This document shows positions 53,037-61,741 of a stretch of 64,000 nucleotides of DNA, one piece after another; position 1 is the stretch's first letter; every line of letters starts with the position of its first letter. Below the pieces are notes generated by a model. It did not search any database. It had not been told where the DNA came from and saw only the letters and a list, made by a program, of their open reading frames with translations. This DNA is from Hydrogenophaga crassostreae. Lineage in GTDB: Bacteria > Pseudomonadota > Gammaproteobacteria > Burkholderiales > Burkholderiaceae_C. Location: positions 1,105,501 to 1,169,500 of the forward strand of contig NZ_CP017476.1 of the NCBI RefSeq assembly GCF_001761385.1, in the 5' to 3' direction. The position numbers were made by a program, and so were the translations under genes.

Positions 53037-54422
53037 ATGACCACTGTACGTACCCGTTTTGCCCCATCGCCCACCGGTTTTATCCACCTGGGCAACATCC
53101 GCTCGGCGCTGTATCCCTGGGCGTTTGCCCGGGCAACCGGTGGTATTTTTGTGCTGCGCATCGAAGACACCGACGTGGAGCGCTCTTCGCAAGCTGCGGT
53201 GGACGTGATCATCGAAGGCATGAAGTGGCTGGGGCTCGACCATGACGAAGGCCCGTTCTATCAAATGCAGCGCATGGACCGCTACAAGGAAGTTCTGGCC
53301 GGGATGGTGAGTGCGGGTCAGGTGTATCCCTGCTACATGAGCATGGCCGAGCTCGATGCTTTGCGAGAGCGGCAAATGGCCAACAAGGAAAAGCCGCGCT
53401 ACGACGGCACCTGGCGCCCGGAAGACGGCAAGGTGTTGCCGCCAGTGCCGGAGGGCGTGAAGCCGGTCTTGCGTTTCAAGAATCCGCAAGGCGGGGTCGT
53501 GGCCTGGGAAGACAAGGTCAAAGGCCTGATTGAAATCAAGAATGACGAGCTCGACGACCTCGTGATCGCCCGCCCCGACGGCACGCCGACCTACAACTTC
53601 TGCGTGGTGGTTGATGACCTCGACATGGCGATCACACATGTGGTGCGTGGCGACGATCACGTGAACAACACGCCGCGCCAGATCAACATCTTCCGCGCGC
53701 TCGGCAAGGAGCCGCCCGTGTACGCCCATTTGCCCACCGTGCTCAATGAGCAAGGCGAGAAGATGAGCAAGCGCAACGGCGCCAAGCCCGTCACGGCCTA
53801 TGCCGAAGAAGGCTACTTGCCCGACGCCATGGTGAATTACCTGGCGCGCCTGGGCTGGAGCCATGGTGACGACGAAATTTTCAGCCGCGCACAATTTCTG
53901 GAATGGTTCAACCTGGACCACCTGGGGCGCAGCGCCGCGCAGTTCGACGAGGCCAAGCTGCGCTGGGTGAATGCGCAACACCTCAAGGCCATGGACGATG
54001 CGGCCTTGGCCGATCTGGTGGCCGTTCAACTGGGGAAGAAAGGCATCGTTGCCGATGACCGCTTGCCACGTATTTGTGGTTTGTTCAAAGACCGTTGCGA
54101 CACCACCGTGGCTCTGGCGGATTGGGCCGCTGCGTTTTACGCGGATGTCCATCCGGCCGAGTCCGAGCTGGCACAGCACGTGACCGATGCCATTCGTCCA
54201 GCGTTGGCAACGCTGGGCGAAAAGCTGGCGGGTTGCGCTTGGGACAAGGCCAGCATCTCGGCCGCGATCAAGGAAACCACCACTGCACACGGCATCAAAA
54301 TGCCTCAATTGGCCATGCCGGTGCGGGTGTTGGTGATGGGTACGGCGCAAACGCCGTCACTGGATGCGGTGCTGGAACTGCAAAATCAGCAAACAGTTTT
54401 GAATCGACTTCAAAAATCCTAA
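53037..54422 (+). CDS. gltX: Glutamyl-tRNA synthetase
   Basis: A 461-residue class I aminoacyl-tRNA synthetase charging tRNA-Glu. The HIGH-type signature is in FAPSPTGFIHLGNIRSAL and the KMSKR loop in QGEKMSKRNGAK. The GluRS-specific IEDTDVERSS and RFKNPQGG segments are present. The start follows the metZ stop by 2 bp. A tRNA-Glu gene lies just downstream. Confidence 0.98.
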   Translation: MTTVRTRFAPSPTGFIHLGNIRSALYPWAFARATGGIFVLRIEDTDVERSSQAAVDVIIEGMKWLGLDHDEGPFYQMQRMDRYKEVLAGMVSAGQVYPCYMSMAELDALRERQMANKEKPRYDGTWRPEDGKVLPPVPEGVKPVLRFKNPQGGVVAWEDKVKGLIEIKNDELDDLVIARPDGTPTYNFCVVVDDLDMAITHVVRGDDHVNNTPRQINIFRALGKEPPVYAHLPTVLNEQGEKMSKRNGAKPVTAYAEEGYLPDAMVNYLARLGWSHGDDEIFSRAQFLEWFNLDHLGRSAAQFDEAKLRWVNAQHLKAMDDAALADLVAVQLGKKGIVADDRLPRICGLFKDRCDTTVALADWAAAFYADVHPAESELAQHVTDAIRPALATLGEKLAGCAWDKASISAAIKETTTAHGIKMPQLAMPVRVLVMGTAQTPSLDAVLELQNQQTVLNRLQKS

Positions 54423-54437
54423 AAAGTGGTCTATAAT
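54409..54437 (+). promoter_or_regulatory. Sigma-70-type promoter for the tRNA-Ala/Glu/Asp operon
   Basis: A perfect -10 box TATAAT at 54432 is preceded by TTCAAA at 54409 with a 17-bp spacer. It overlaps the gltX stop and points at the tRNA genes, which begin about 60 bp later. Confidence 0.75.
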
Positions 54438-54498
54438 TTGAGGCTTGCTGATTCACACTGAACGTTGCAAAACGCCGATGTGAAGCTGCAAACCCTGT

Positions 54499-54574
<76 letters not shown>

Positions 54575-54647
54575 AATTTTGGCTTGAGGTTCGAAACAAC
54601 GCGGTAAGCGATGCTAGAATTCCGAGTTCGGTTAGTTCCAAGGTTTT

Positions 54648-54723
54648 GACCCTATCGTCTAGAGGCCTAGGACATCACCCTTTCACGGTGAGTACCGGGG
54701 TTCGAATCCCCGTAGGGTCGCCA
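54648..54723 (+). tRNA. tRNA-Glu (anticodon TTC)
   Basis: Cloverleaf with acceptor GACCCTA/TAGGGTC, anticodon stem TCACC/GGTGA around CTTTCAC (anticodon TTC), T-arm CGGGGTTCGAATCCCCG and encoded CCA. It lies 73 bp after tRNA-Ala. Confidence 0.97.
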
Positions 54724-54779
54724 AGTTTGTGGCACTTGGCTTGAAGCTTCACAGCATCAGGCAAAAGCTGCACCACTGC

Positions 54780-54856
54780 GGAGTGGTAGTTCAGTTGGTT
54801 AGAATACCGGCCTGTCACGCCGGGGGTCGCGGGTTCGAGTCCCGTCCACTCCGCCA
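54780..54856 (+). tRNA. tRNA-Asp (anticodon GTC)
   Basis: Cloverleaf with acceptor GGAGTGG/CCACTCC, anticodon loop carrying GTC, T-arm GCGGGTTCGAGTCCCGT and encoded CCA. It is the last gene of the tRNA cluster and is followed by a terminator. Confidence 0.97.
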
Positions 54857-54866
54857 AAAATGGATA

Positions 54867-54899
54867 GCCGTTCAATTCGCAAGAGTTGAGCGGCTTTTT
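54867..54899 (+). terminator. Rho-independent terminator of the tRNA cluster
   Basis: Arms GCCGTTCAA and TTGAGCGGC pair with one G-T wobble around a 10-base loop and are followed by TTTTT on the plus strand, 10 bp after tRNA-Asp. Confidence 0.88.
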
Positions 54900-54976
54900 C
54901 ATGTCTGGTTGATTGGACACAAGCGGGCAAACGCCAGCGCCATGAGCGGGAAGTTGTCGATGGCGACTGGCGAAAC

Positions 54977-55888
54977 TCAGGCAGAGGGCGCGAGGGCCCG
55001 CAAACGCAACATGCCTGTGGACAGTGCTGTTCCGACCAGAATCACCAAACCGCATCCGATGGTCCATGGCGTGATGGACTCGCTCAGGAACACGGCACCG
55101 TACAACATCGCAAACACCGGCACCACAAAGGTCACCGTGAGCGCTTTGGCGGGCCCGGCCCGTTCGATGAGGTGAAAAAACAGGATGTAGGCGATGGATG
55201 TGCAAAACAACGCCACGACAGCCACCGCCAGCCAGGCGGTGTGGCTGACGGGGTGAGCAGGCCACCACCAGATCATGGGCAAGGCGAGCGCCAAGCTGGC
55301 GCCAATCTGGCTACCGGCCGCAGTGGCCAGGGGTTGAGCGCCCGACAGGTTGCGTTTGGTGAAACTGGCAGCGATACCGTAGCAAAGTGTGGCCAGCAGG
55401 CATGCACCCATGGCGATCAAAGTGGATCCTGCGGAACCGCTATTGCCCGAAAAAGGGACGTCAAAACCTGACTTGCCGAGCACCAGCAGTGCGACGCCCA
55501 CAAAACCGATCACGAGCCCGAGGATTCGAGAGCCGTCGGGTTTGTCCTTCAACCAAAGCCAGGCGACCAGGGCGCCTGAAAGAGGCACGGTGGCGTTGAG
55601 GATGGCGGTCAAGCCAGTGGCGATGTGCAGCACCGCATAGGAAAAAAGCGCGAAGGGCAGGGCCGAATTGAGCACACCCACCAACAGAATCTTCCCTGCA
55701 CGTTGTTTGAAATCGGCCCAGATGCCCCTGACCAGAAACACGGGCAGCAAAAACAACGCGGCCAGGCTCACGCGAAGGCCGGCAGTGGGCAGGGCGCCGA
55801 ACTCTGCTGCCCCGAGGTGCATGAAGAGGAAGGAAGAGCCCCAGAGTGCCGCCAGCAACACGAATTCAGCGATGAGTGTGGGTGACAT
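54977..55888 (-). CDS. DMT-superfamily (EamA) transporter
   Basis: A 303-residue inner-membrane protein with about ten hydrophobic segments arranged as two EamA repeats (FVLLAALWGSSFLFMHLGA opens the first; LIAMGACLLATLCYGIAASF opens the second). The second repeat closes with PVFAMLYGAVFLSESITPW, a typical EamA end. Substrate is unknown; related exporters move amino acids or metabolites. It lies 40 bp downstream of ogt on the same strand. Confidence 0.92.
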   Translation of the reverse strand: MSPTLIAEFVLLAALWGSSFLFMHLGAAEFGALPTAGLRVSLAALFLLPVFLVRGIWADFKQRAGKILLVGVLNSALPFALFSYAVLHIATGLTAILNATVPLSGALVAWLWLKDKPDGSRILGLVIGFVGVALLVLGKSGFDVPFSGNSGSAGSTLIAMGACLLATLCYGIAASFTKRNLSGAQPLATAAGSQIGASLALALPMIWWWPAHPVSHTAWLAVAVVALFCTSIAYILFFHLIERAGPAKALTVTFVVPVFAMLYGAVFLSESITPWTIGCGLVILVGTALSTGMLRLRALAPSA

Positions 55889-55928
55889 GGACAGGAGTAT
55901 GGATGGGGAAGCACCGATTCATCGCGTC

Positions 55929-56489
55929 TCAAGCATTGGGACTGTTGACATTCGATGCGGGCATTGATGCGTTTGTGTTGCGCCAAACGGCTGCGCCTTC
56001 CAGTTGCAGCAGCGCTGTTTTTCGATCGAGGCCACCGGCGTATCCGGTGAGCGCGCCATTGGCACCCACCACGCGGTGGCAAGGCACAACGATGCTGATG
56101 GGGTTGCGCCCTACAGCCGCGCCAACGGCACGAACCGCCGCAGCACGACCCACCTGGTGAGCGACTTCACCGTAGCTGCGGGTGTCACCACCCGGAATGC
56201 CTTGCAAGGCGGCCCAGACATCGCGCTGGAAAAGCGTGCCCGCCATCAGGTCGAGTGGCAGATCAAAGCGTTTGAGCGCACCGTCAAAAAAAGCGCGCAA
56301 TTGCCGCTGGGTTTCAAGCAAGACAGGTTGTTGGTTGTCGATGGCCCAGTGCTGAAACCATTTGCCGTCTGGCCGGTGGCGCTGGTCATGGAACCACAGG
56401 CCCGCGAGCCCTTGTGGCGTCGCACACAGGTTGATCGGCCCGAGCGGGGAATCCCAGGTGGATTGAACAGCATGAGTGGGCCATTTCAT
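55929..56489 (-). CDS. ogt: Methylated-DNA-[protein]-cysteine S-methyltransferase
   Basis: A 186-residue suicide repair protein that removes methyl groups from O6-methylguanine. The acceptor-cysteine motif is VVPCHRVVGANG and the DNA-binding helix is RSYGEVAHQVGRAAAVRAVG. The N-terminal part fits Ogt rather than Ada. Its ATG overlaps the stop of the alkA-type gene (ATGA), so both repair proteins are made together. Confidence 0.95.
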   Translation of the reverse strand: MKWPTHAVQSTWDSPLGPINLCATPQGLAGLWFHDQRHRPDGKWFQHWAIDNQQPVLLETQRQLRAFFDGALKRFDLPLDLMAGTLFQRDVWAALQGIPGGDTRSYGEVAHQVGRAAAVRAVGAAVGRNPISIVVPCHRVVGANGALTGYAGGLDRKTALLQLEGAAVWRNTNASMPASNVNSPNA

Positions 56490-58027
56490 GGCGTGACCTC
56501 TGAAGGGTTGGTGGATGGGCCCGGTTTTGCGGGCGCAGCCCAGGCACGGATCACGGCATAGCTGCGCCAGGGACGCCAGGCTTGAGACAGGCGCTCCGCC
56601 TCGCGTTGTGCCTCGCGACCGCGGTGGTCGGGCAGCCCGAGGGCCTTGGTCAGCGCCACATCGCCCACCAGCCAGGCGTCGGGCCAGCGCAAGGCGCGCA
56701 TCGCGATGTACTGCGCGGTCCATGGACCTATGCCTGGCAAAGCTTGCAAGGCTTCGATTGTGGTTTTGGGATTGGCGTGGGGACTCAGGTCAACAGCGCC
56801 TGTGGTGATCGATTCGGCCAATGCCTGCAAGGCCTTTTGCCGCTGCCTAACGATGCCGATCGCACCGAGCACATCGGGAGAGGCCGCAGCGATGGCCTCG
56901 GGCGTGGGAAACAGGCACTGGAGTTCGGCGAACGGGGTTGTGACGGGCTCACCCAGCAGTTCGACCAGCCGCTGCGCCAGCGTGCGCGCGGCAGCGACGG
57001 TGATCTGCTGGCCGAGAATGGCGCGCGTCGCGAGTTCAAAACCATCGACGCAGCCCGGTACGCGCAGCCCATTGCCTTCAGGAAACGGCTTGTTCAGCAC
57101 CGCGTTGATGGCCGTTGGGTCGGCATCCAGATCCAGCATGGCTCGCACACGCCAGGTCACAGCAGGTAGAACGGCCTGCAGGCTGTCGCTGACATGAAGC
57201 TTGGCACGGTGGTGTTGTGGCTCAAGACGCACCGAGAACCAGCCACGATGAGTGATGCCGCCGGCGTCGATGCGAAGGGTACGCCTCAGGCAAGGGGTAT
57301 CGCCCAATTCGACCCATTCGACGCCGCCGATTTGTCGCTGTGCGAAGAAGCGCATGAGGGCAGCGCTATCGAGGGGTGGGCGCCAGGCGAGTGCGACGGG
57401 TTTGTCGGCACGACCTTCGGTTTGAGGAGGCAACCGCCGCATCTGGGTCGGTTTGAGCCGGTAGTGGGCCAAAAACGCTGCATTGAAACGCCGTTGGCTG
57501 GAAAAGCCACTGGCCTGTGCCACTTGGGTGATCGGCAGGGCTGTATCGGTCAGCAGTTGTTTGGCAGTCAGCAGCTTGCGGGTCAGCAGGTATTGCAAAG
57601 GGGAAAGGCCGAGGTGCGAGTCGAAGATGCGGCGCAGATGGCGGTCGCTGACACCCAGCCGGGTCGCAAGTCGGGCAACGGTGCGGTTGGACTCGTCCCC
57701 TTTGGCCCAGACATGGGGGTCGTCGAGCCAGCGGGTGGCTTGCTGGGCAAGGATGGTTCCCGCGTCTTCGGTCGACCAATGACGATCCAGTGGGGCCAGC
57801 TCCGGGCGGCAGCGCAGGCATGGCCGAAAGCCGGCTTGCTCGGCTTGCGCGGCATGTTCGAAGAAGCGGCAGTTTTCACGCCTGGGTGTGCGAACCCTGC
57901 AAACCGGGCGGCAATAGATGCCTGTTGACGTCACGGCGGTAAAGAATTGCCCATCGAACCGCGCATCGTGGGAGCACAGGGCGCGGTAGCAGGCGTCTGC
58001 GTCAATGTGGGGGTTTTGCGATGGCAT
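56486..58027 (-). CDS. alkA: Ada-type regulator fused to AlkA DNA-3-methyladenine glycosylase
   Basis: A 513-residue multidomain repair protein. The N-terminal part is an Ada zinc/methyl-acceptor domain (GIYCRPVCRVRTPRRENC ... CLRCRPE, four cysteines), then an AraC-type helix-turn-helix (LGVSDRHLRRIFDSHLGLSP), then the AlkA N-terminal and HhH-GPD glycosylase domains (ILGQQITVAAARTLAQRLV, LPGIGPWTAQYIAMRAL). The glycosylase excises alkylated bases; the Ada part senses methylphosphotriesters and likely regulates its own operon. Translationally coupled to ogt. The 115-bp divergent spacer to the phosphomannomutase gene should hold both promoters. Confidence 0.93.
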   Translation of the reverse strand: MPSQNPHIDADACYRALCSHDARFDGQFFTAVTSTGIYCRPVCRVRTPRRENCRFFEHAAQAEQAGFRPCLRCRPELAPLDRHWSTEDAGTILAQQATRWLDDPHVWAKGDESNRTVARLATRLGVSDRHLRRIFDSHLGLSPLQYLLTRKLLTAKQLLTDTALPITQVAQASGFSSQRRFNAAFLAHYRLKPTQMRRLPPQTEGRADKPVALAWRPPLDSAALMRFFAQRQIGGVEWVELGDTPCLRRTLRIDAGGITHRGWFSVRLEPQHHRAKLHVSDSLQAVLPAVTWRVRAMLDLDADPTAINAVLNKPFPEGNGLRVPGCVDGFELATRAILGQQITVAAARTLAQRLVELLGEPVTTPFAELQCLFPTPEAIAAASPDVLGAIGIVRQRQKALQALAESITTGAVDLSPHANPKTTIEALQALPGIGPWTAQYIAMRALRWPDAWLVGDVALTKALGLPDHRGREAQREAERLSQAWRPWRSYAVIRAWAAPAKPGPSTNPSEVTP

Positions 58028-58143
58028 GGCTCGATGGTAGAGCTTTGTGGGGGTATTTACTGGTCGTTTTCGGACCTGTGCACGGCGTAAGCCGATCCCC
58101 CGCGACCTACAATGGAGGGATCGGCTACAACCCCTGACATCTC

Positions 58144-59526
58144 ATGCAACTCGCGGCTTCCATCTTCAAGGCTTATGACATTCGTGGCATTGTTCCTGAG
58201 TCTCTCAACGAAAGCGTCGCCGAAGCCTTGGGGTTGGCATTTGGCACACAAGCCAAGGCGCTTGGTGAACACGCCGTGGCCGTGGGCCGCGATGGCAGGC
58301 TGAGCGGTCCTGCGCTGTCTTCGGCCCTGATTCGAGGCCTGGTTGCTGCGGGCGTGGAGGTCATCGATATCGGCCTGGCAACCACGCCCATGTTGTATTT
58401 CGCCGCCCACACCTTGTGTACCAGCGGGATTCAGGTCACTGGTAGCCACAACCCAAAAGATTACAACGGTTTCAAGATGGTTTTGGCCGGTCGAGCCATT
58501 TACGGTGAAGACATTCAAAACCTCCGCAAGATGATGGAAACCGAATCGGGCGTCCCGTCAGCGGGCGGGCAAGTGCGGCATGTGGATGTGCTGAACACTT
58601 ACCGGGAACGCATCGTGGGTGATATCAAGCTGTCTCGACCCATGAAAGTGGTGGTGGATTGCGGCAACGGCGTGGCGGGGGCTTCCGCTCCGGGCATTTT
58701 CCGCGCGCTGGGTTGCGAAGTGATCGAGCTGTTCAGCGAAGTCGATGGCAACTTCCCCAATCACCACCCTGATCCGAGCAAGCCTGAAAACCTCGCGGAT
58801 GTGATGCGAACACTGCGCGAAACCGATGCCGAACTGGGCCTGGCCTTTGACGGTGATGGCGACCGGCTGGGTATTGTGACCAAGCAGGGCAACAACATCT
58901 ATCCGGATCGGCAGATGATCCTGTTTTCCCAGGACGTGCTGAGTCGCGTACCGGGTGGCGACATTGTTTTTGATGTGAAGTGCTCGCAGCGCCTTGCGCC
59001 AGCCATTGAAGCGGCGGGTGGCGTGGCTCATATCTACAAGACCGGACATTCGCTGATCAAAGCCCGCATGAAGGAGCTCAACAGCCCGCTGGGTGGCGAA
59101 ATGAGCGGGCATATTTTCTTCAAGGAGCGCTGGTACGGATTCGATGATGGCACTTATGCAGGTGCACGGTTGCTGGAGATTTTGAGCCGCAGCGAGGATC
59201 CGAGTGCGGTGCTGGATGCGCTGCCCACCAGCCACAGCACCCCCGAATTGAACGTCGCCTGCGCTGAAGGGGAACCGCATGCCCTGGTTGAAAAAATGGT
59301 GGCCTTGGCTCAGTTCGATGCGCCTGCCAAAACCTCGACCATTGACGGCGTTCGCGTTGACTGGCCCGATGGTTTCGGGCTGATCCGTGCATCCAACACC
59401 ACGCCCGTATTGGTGTTGCGTTTCGAGGGTCAGTCGCCTGAGGCGCTGCAACGCATTGAAACGGCCATGCTGGCTTTGCTCAAGCAAGTCAAGCCCGAGG
59501 CCGTGATCGGTGCAAGCACGCACTGA
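58144..59526 (+). CDS. Phosphomannomutase/phosphoglucomutase
   Basis: A 460-residue enzyme of the alpha-D-phosphohexomutase family (AlgC/ManB type) that interconverts hexose 1- and 6-phosphates for polysaccharide and LPS precursors. It begins IFKAYDIRGIVPESLNE, has the phosphoserine loop VTGSHNPKDYNGFKM with Ser101, the metal loop FDGDGDRLG and the sugar-binding GGEMSGHIFF. It heads the polysaccharide gene block downstream. Confidence 0.95.
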   Translation: MQLAASIFKAYDIRGIVPESLNESVAEALGLAFGTQAKALGEHAVAVGRDGRLSGPALSSALIRGLVAAGVEVIDIGLATTPMLYFAAHTLCTSGIQVTGSHNPKDYNGFKMVLAGRAIYGEDIQNLRKMMETESGVPSAGGQVRHVDVLNTYRERIVGDIKLSRPMKVVVDCGNGVAGASAPGIFRALGCEVIELFSEVDGNFPNHHPDPSKPENLADVMRTLRETDAELGLAFDGDGDRLGIVTKQGNNIYPDRQMILFSQDVLSRVPGGDIVFDVKCSQRLAPAIEAAGGVAHIYKTGHSLIKARMKELNSPLGGEMSGHIFFKERWYGFDDGTYAGARLLEILSRSEDPSAVLDALPTSHSTPELNVACAEGEPHALVEKMVALAQFDAPAKTSTIDGVRVDWPDGFGLIRASNTTPVLVLRFEGQSPEALQRIETAMLALLKQVKPEAVIGASTH

Positions 59527-59542
59527 GCGGAAAACGTTGTCA

Positions 59543-60439
59543 ATGAGTGTGTCCCATTCATCAGGAGCGACCGTGTCGTTTTCTGAGGCGCTGAACCAGG
59601 TGACGGTGATCGTGGTGACCCACGAGAGCGCGCACTGCCTGCCTGCGCTTGATGGCTTGTTGGGTCAGTGCAAGAACCTGATCGTTTCGGACAATGGCAG
59701 CCTCGATGGCACGCCAGCGCAAGCCGCTCGCCTTTGGCCGCAGGCGCAAGTTTTGTCCCACCCAAGGAACCTCGGATTCGGTGCCGCCAACAACCGTGCG
59801 CTGGTGCGGGTGAGCACGCCTTTGGCCTTTCTGCTCAATCCCGATTGCGAAATGACCGCACAAGGGCTGCTGCAGCTGGTGGAGATGGCAGAGGAGAATC
59901 CGGAGTTTGCAATTTTGGCGCCACAGCTGGTCAGTGTGGGTGGCAAGCCGGAGGTGAACTACCGCTGGCCACAGACGCTTTGGCCGTCAGAGGGCAACCC
60001 TGCAACTGGGCCCGCGTGTGTGGGTTTCGTCTGCGGTGCCGCCATGCTCATGCGCCGCGACCGTTTTGACGATGTTGGGTATTTTGACGAGCATTTCTTT
60101 TTGTACTACGAAGACGACGATCTGTGTCTGCGCTTGTTCAAGGCTCAGCGCCCCATCGTCGTGGTGCCCGATGTCAAGGCGGTGCATCATTCGCGCGGCT
60201 CTGTGCGGGGTGCTCATCCCTGGCGAAGTGAATATGGTCGGGGCTTTCACCATGCACAGTCGAAACTGATATTCGCTAAAAAGCACCAGTCCGCCGCACG
60301 GGCGCTGGGTTTGCGGCAGTGGCTGTTGTTCACAACGACCTTGAATATCCCATTTCGAGCCTTGTTTTTTTCACCCAAATTGCTGGCTCGCATGGTGGGG
60401 CGTTGGATGGGACTTCTCCGATGGAGTGTGAATGCTTGA
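59543..60439 (+). CDS. Glycosyltransferase family 2 (rhamnosyltransferase-like)
   Basis: A 298-residue GT-A glycosyltransferase: nucleotide-sugar binding start VTVIVVTHESAHCLPALDGL, VSDNGSLDGTPAQA, NLGFGAANNRAL, FLLNPDCEM (DxD-equivalent) and the acceptor-site DEHFFLYYEDDDLCLRL. This pattern matches rhamnosyl/galactofuranosyl transferases of O-antigen clusters. The sugar is not predictable here. Start chosen at ATG 59543; the upstream frame overlaps the mutase gene. It overlaps the O-antigen ligase gene by 8 bp. Confidence 0.92.
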   Translation: MSVSHSSGATVSFSEALNQVTVIVVTHESAHCLPALDGLLGQCKNLIVSDNGSLDGTPAQAARLWPQAQVLSHPRNLGFGAANNRALVRVSTPLAFLLNPDCEMTAQGLLQLVEMAEENPEFAILAPQLVSVGGKPEVNYRWPQTLWPSEGNPATGPACVGFVCGAAMLMRRDRFDDVGYFDEHFFLYYEDDDLCLRLFKAQRPIVVVPDVKAVHHSRGSVRGAHPWRSEYGRGFHHAQSKLIFAKKHQSAARALGLRQWLLFTTTLNIPFRALFFSPKLLARMVGRWMGLLRWSVNA

Positions 60440-61724
60440 TCGTCAAGACAATGGCGGCGATGTGAAACCGTTGGTTGCAACGGATCAACAGCCTTGGTCG
60501 CGACGGGCTGCGGAGTGGTCTTTGGTGGCCATGTTCTTCTCCTTTCCCATGTCGGTGGCGCTGGCCAACGTCACCATGGCGCTGGCCGTGGTGCTTTGGT
60601 TGCTCAGCATGCGGCTGGTTGACTGGAAGCCTTTTCTCTCGCAGGCGTGGAGCAACCCGATTACCAAACCGGCGTTTTTCCTGGCGGTTCTGGTGGTGGT
60701 TGCCACTTTTTGGTCGCCCGCCTCAGGGCATGAAATCGTGGGTTATTTCAAGAAATACTCCAAGTTTTTGATCTTGCCGGTTTTTATGGCCCTGCTGGTG
60801 AGTCGCCCGGTTCGTGGACGTTGTTGGCATGCCTTTGGACTGGCGATGCTGATCACACTGGTCTCAACCTGGCTGAACGTGTGGATTGATTTACCGTGGT
60901 CGCAAACCCATAACCAGGGGTTCGGTGTGGACCACACTGTCTTCAAGGACCACATCGCACAGGGCATCATGATGTCGCTGTTTGTCTGTTTGACCGCCAT
61001 GTGGACCATCAAGGCAAAGAGCCGTGGACAGGCTTTTTTCTGGGGCTTCGTGTGCGCCATGTCGGCCACCAGTATTTTGGTGCTGTCCCAGGGCCGAACT
61101 GGCTATCTGGGCGTGTTTTTTGCGGCATTGGTGTTTGCATTCTCGGCCTTGGGCGGGCACATCAAAGCCGCCATGGGCACGGTGACGGTGGCGGCGATGC
61201 TGGTGGTGGTGGTGTATGCGGTCTCACCCCAGTTTCAAGAGCGCACCAATCTGGCCCTGAAAGAGGCTCACAGCAGCAGCTTGTCTGCGGTGACCTCCAT
61301 TGGCGCCCGTATCGAAACCTGGCGTTTCATGACCAGTGGCTCAACCAAGATGACCTTCCTGGGTGCGGGGACAGGGTCTTACCCGGTGTTTGCGAAGTCC
61401 TATTTCAAAGACCCCGCGTTTTGTGCCGTGGTGTGCCCACACCCGCACAACCAGTTTCTGCTGTTCTATTTTGAACTGGGCCTGCTTGGACTGGCATTGT
61501 TCTTTTGGTACATCTTTGCCATCGCGCGCAGGGCTTTTGAAGTTGCCCCGGTGCACCGCGGATTGATGTTGGGCTTCGTGGCCATCATGCTGGTCTCCAA
61601 CATGACGCACAGCTCGTTTTGGCTTTCTACCGAAAGCCACTTTTTTATCGTAATGTCTGCACTGATGATGGCCTCGGCATCGCGCATCGGGCGTGTCGCC
61701 GGCCGCTCAACGGACCCCGGCTGA
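60432..61724 (+). CDS. O-antigen ligase family membrane protein (WaaL/Wzy-like)
   Basis: A 430-residue polytopic inner-membrane protein with about ten or more hydrophobic segments. The large periplasmic loop and the conserved RxGYLG motif (LSQGRTGYLGVFFA) and the HPHNQFL motif (VCPHPHNQFLLFYFELGLLG) are hallmarks of the Wzy_C/O-antigen ligase family. It either joins O-polysaccharide to lipid A-core or polymerises it. It overlaps the GT2 gene start-to-stop. Confidence 0.93.
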   Translation: MLDRQDNGGDVKPLVATDQQPWSRRAAEWSLVAMFFSFPMSVALANVTMALAVVLWLLSMRLVDWKPFLSQAWSNPITKPAFFLAVLVVVATFWSPASGHEIVGYFKKYSKFLILPVFMALLVSRPVRGRCWHAFGLAMLITLVSTWLNVWIDLPWSQTHNQGFGVDHTVFKDHIAQGIMMSLFVCLTAMWTIKAKSRGQAFFWGFVCAMSATSILVLSQGRTGYLGVFFAALVFAFSALGGHIKAAMGTVTVAAMLVVVVYAVSPQFQERTNLALKEAHSSSLSAVTSIGARIETWRFMTSGSTKMTFLGAGTGSYPVFAKSYFKDPAFCAVVCPHPHNQFLLFYFELGLLGLALFFWYIFAIARRAFEVAPVHRGLMLGFVAIMLVSNMTHSSFWLSTESHFFIVMSALMMASASRIGRVAGRSTDPG

Positions 61725-61741
61725 TCGAACACACCCGGGTT

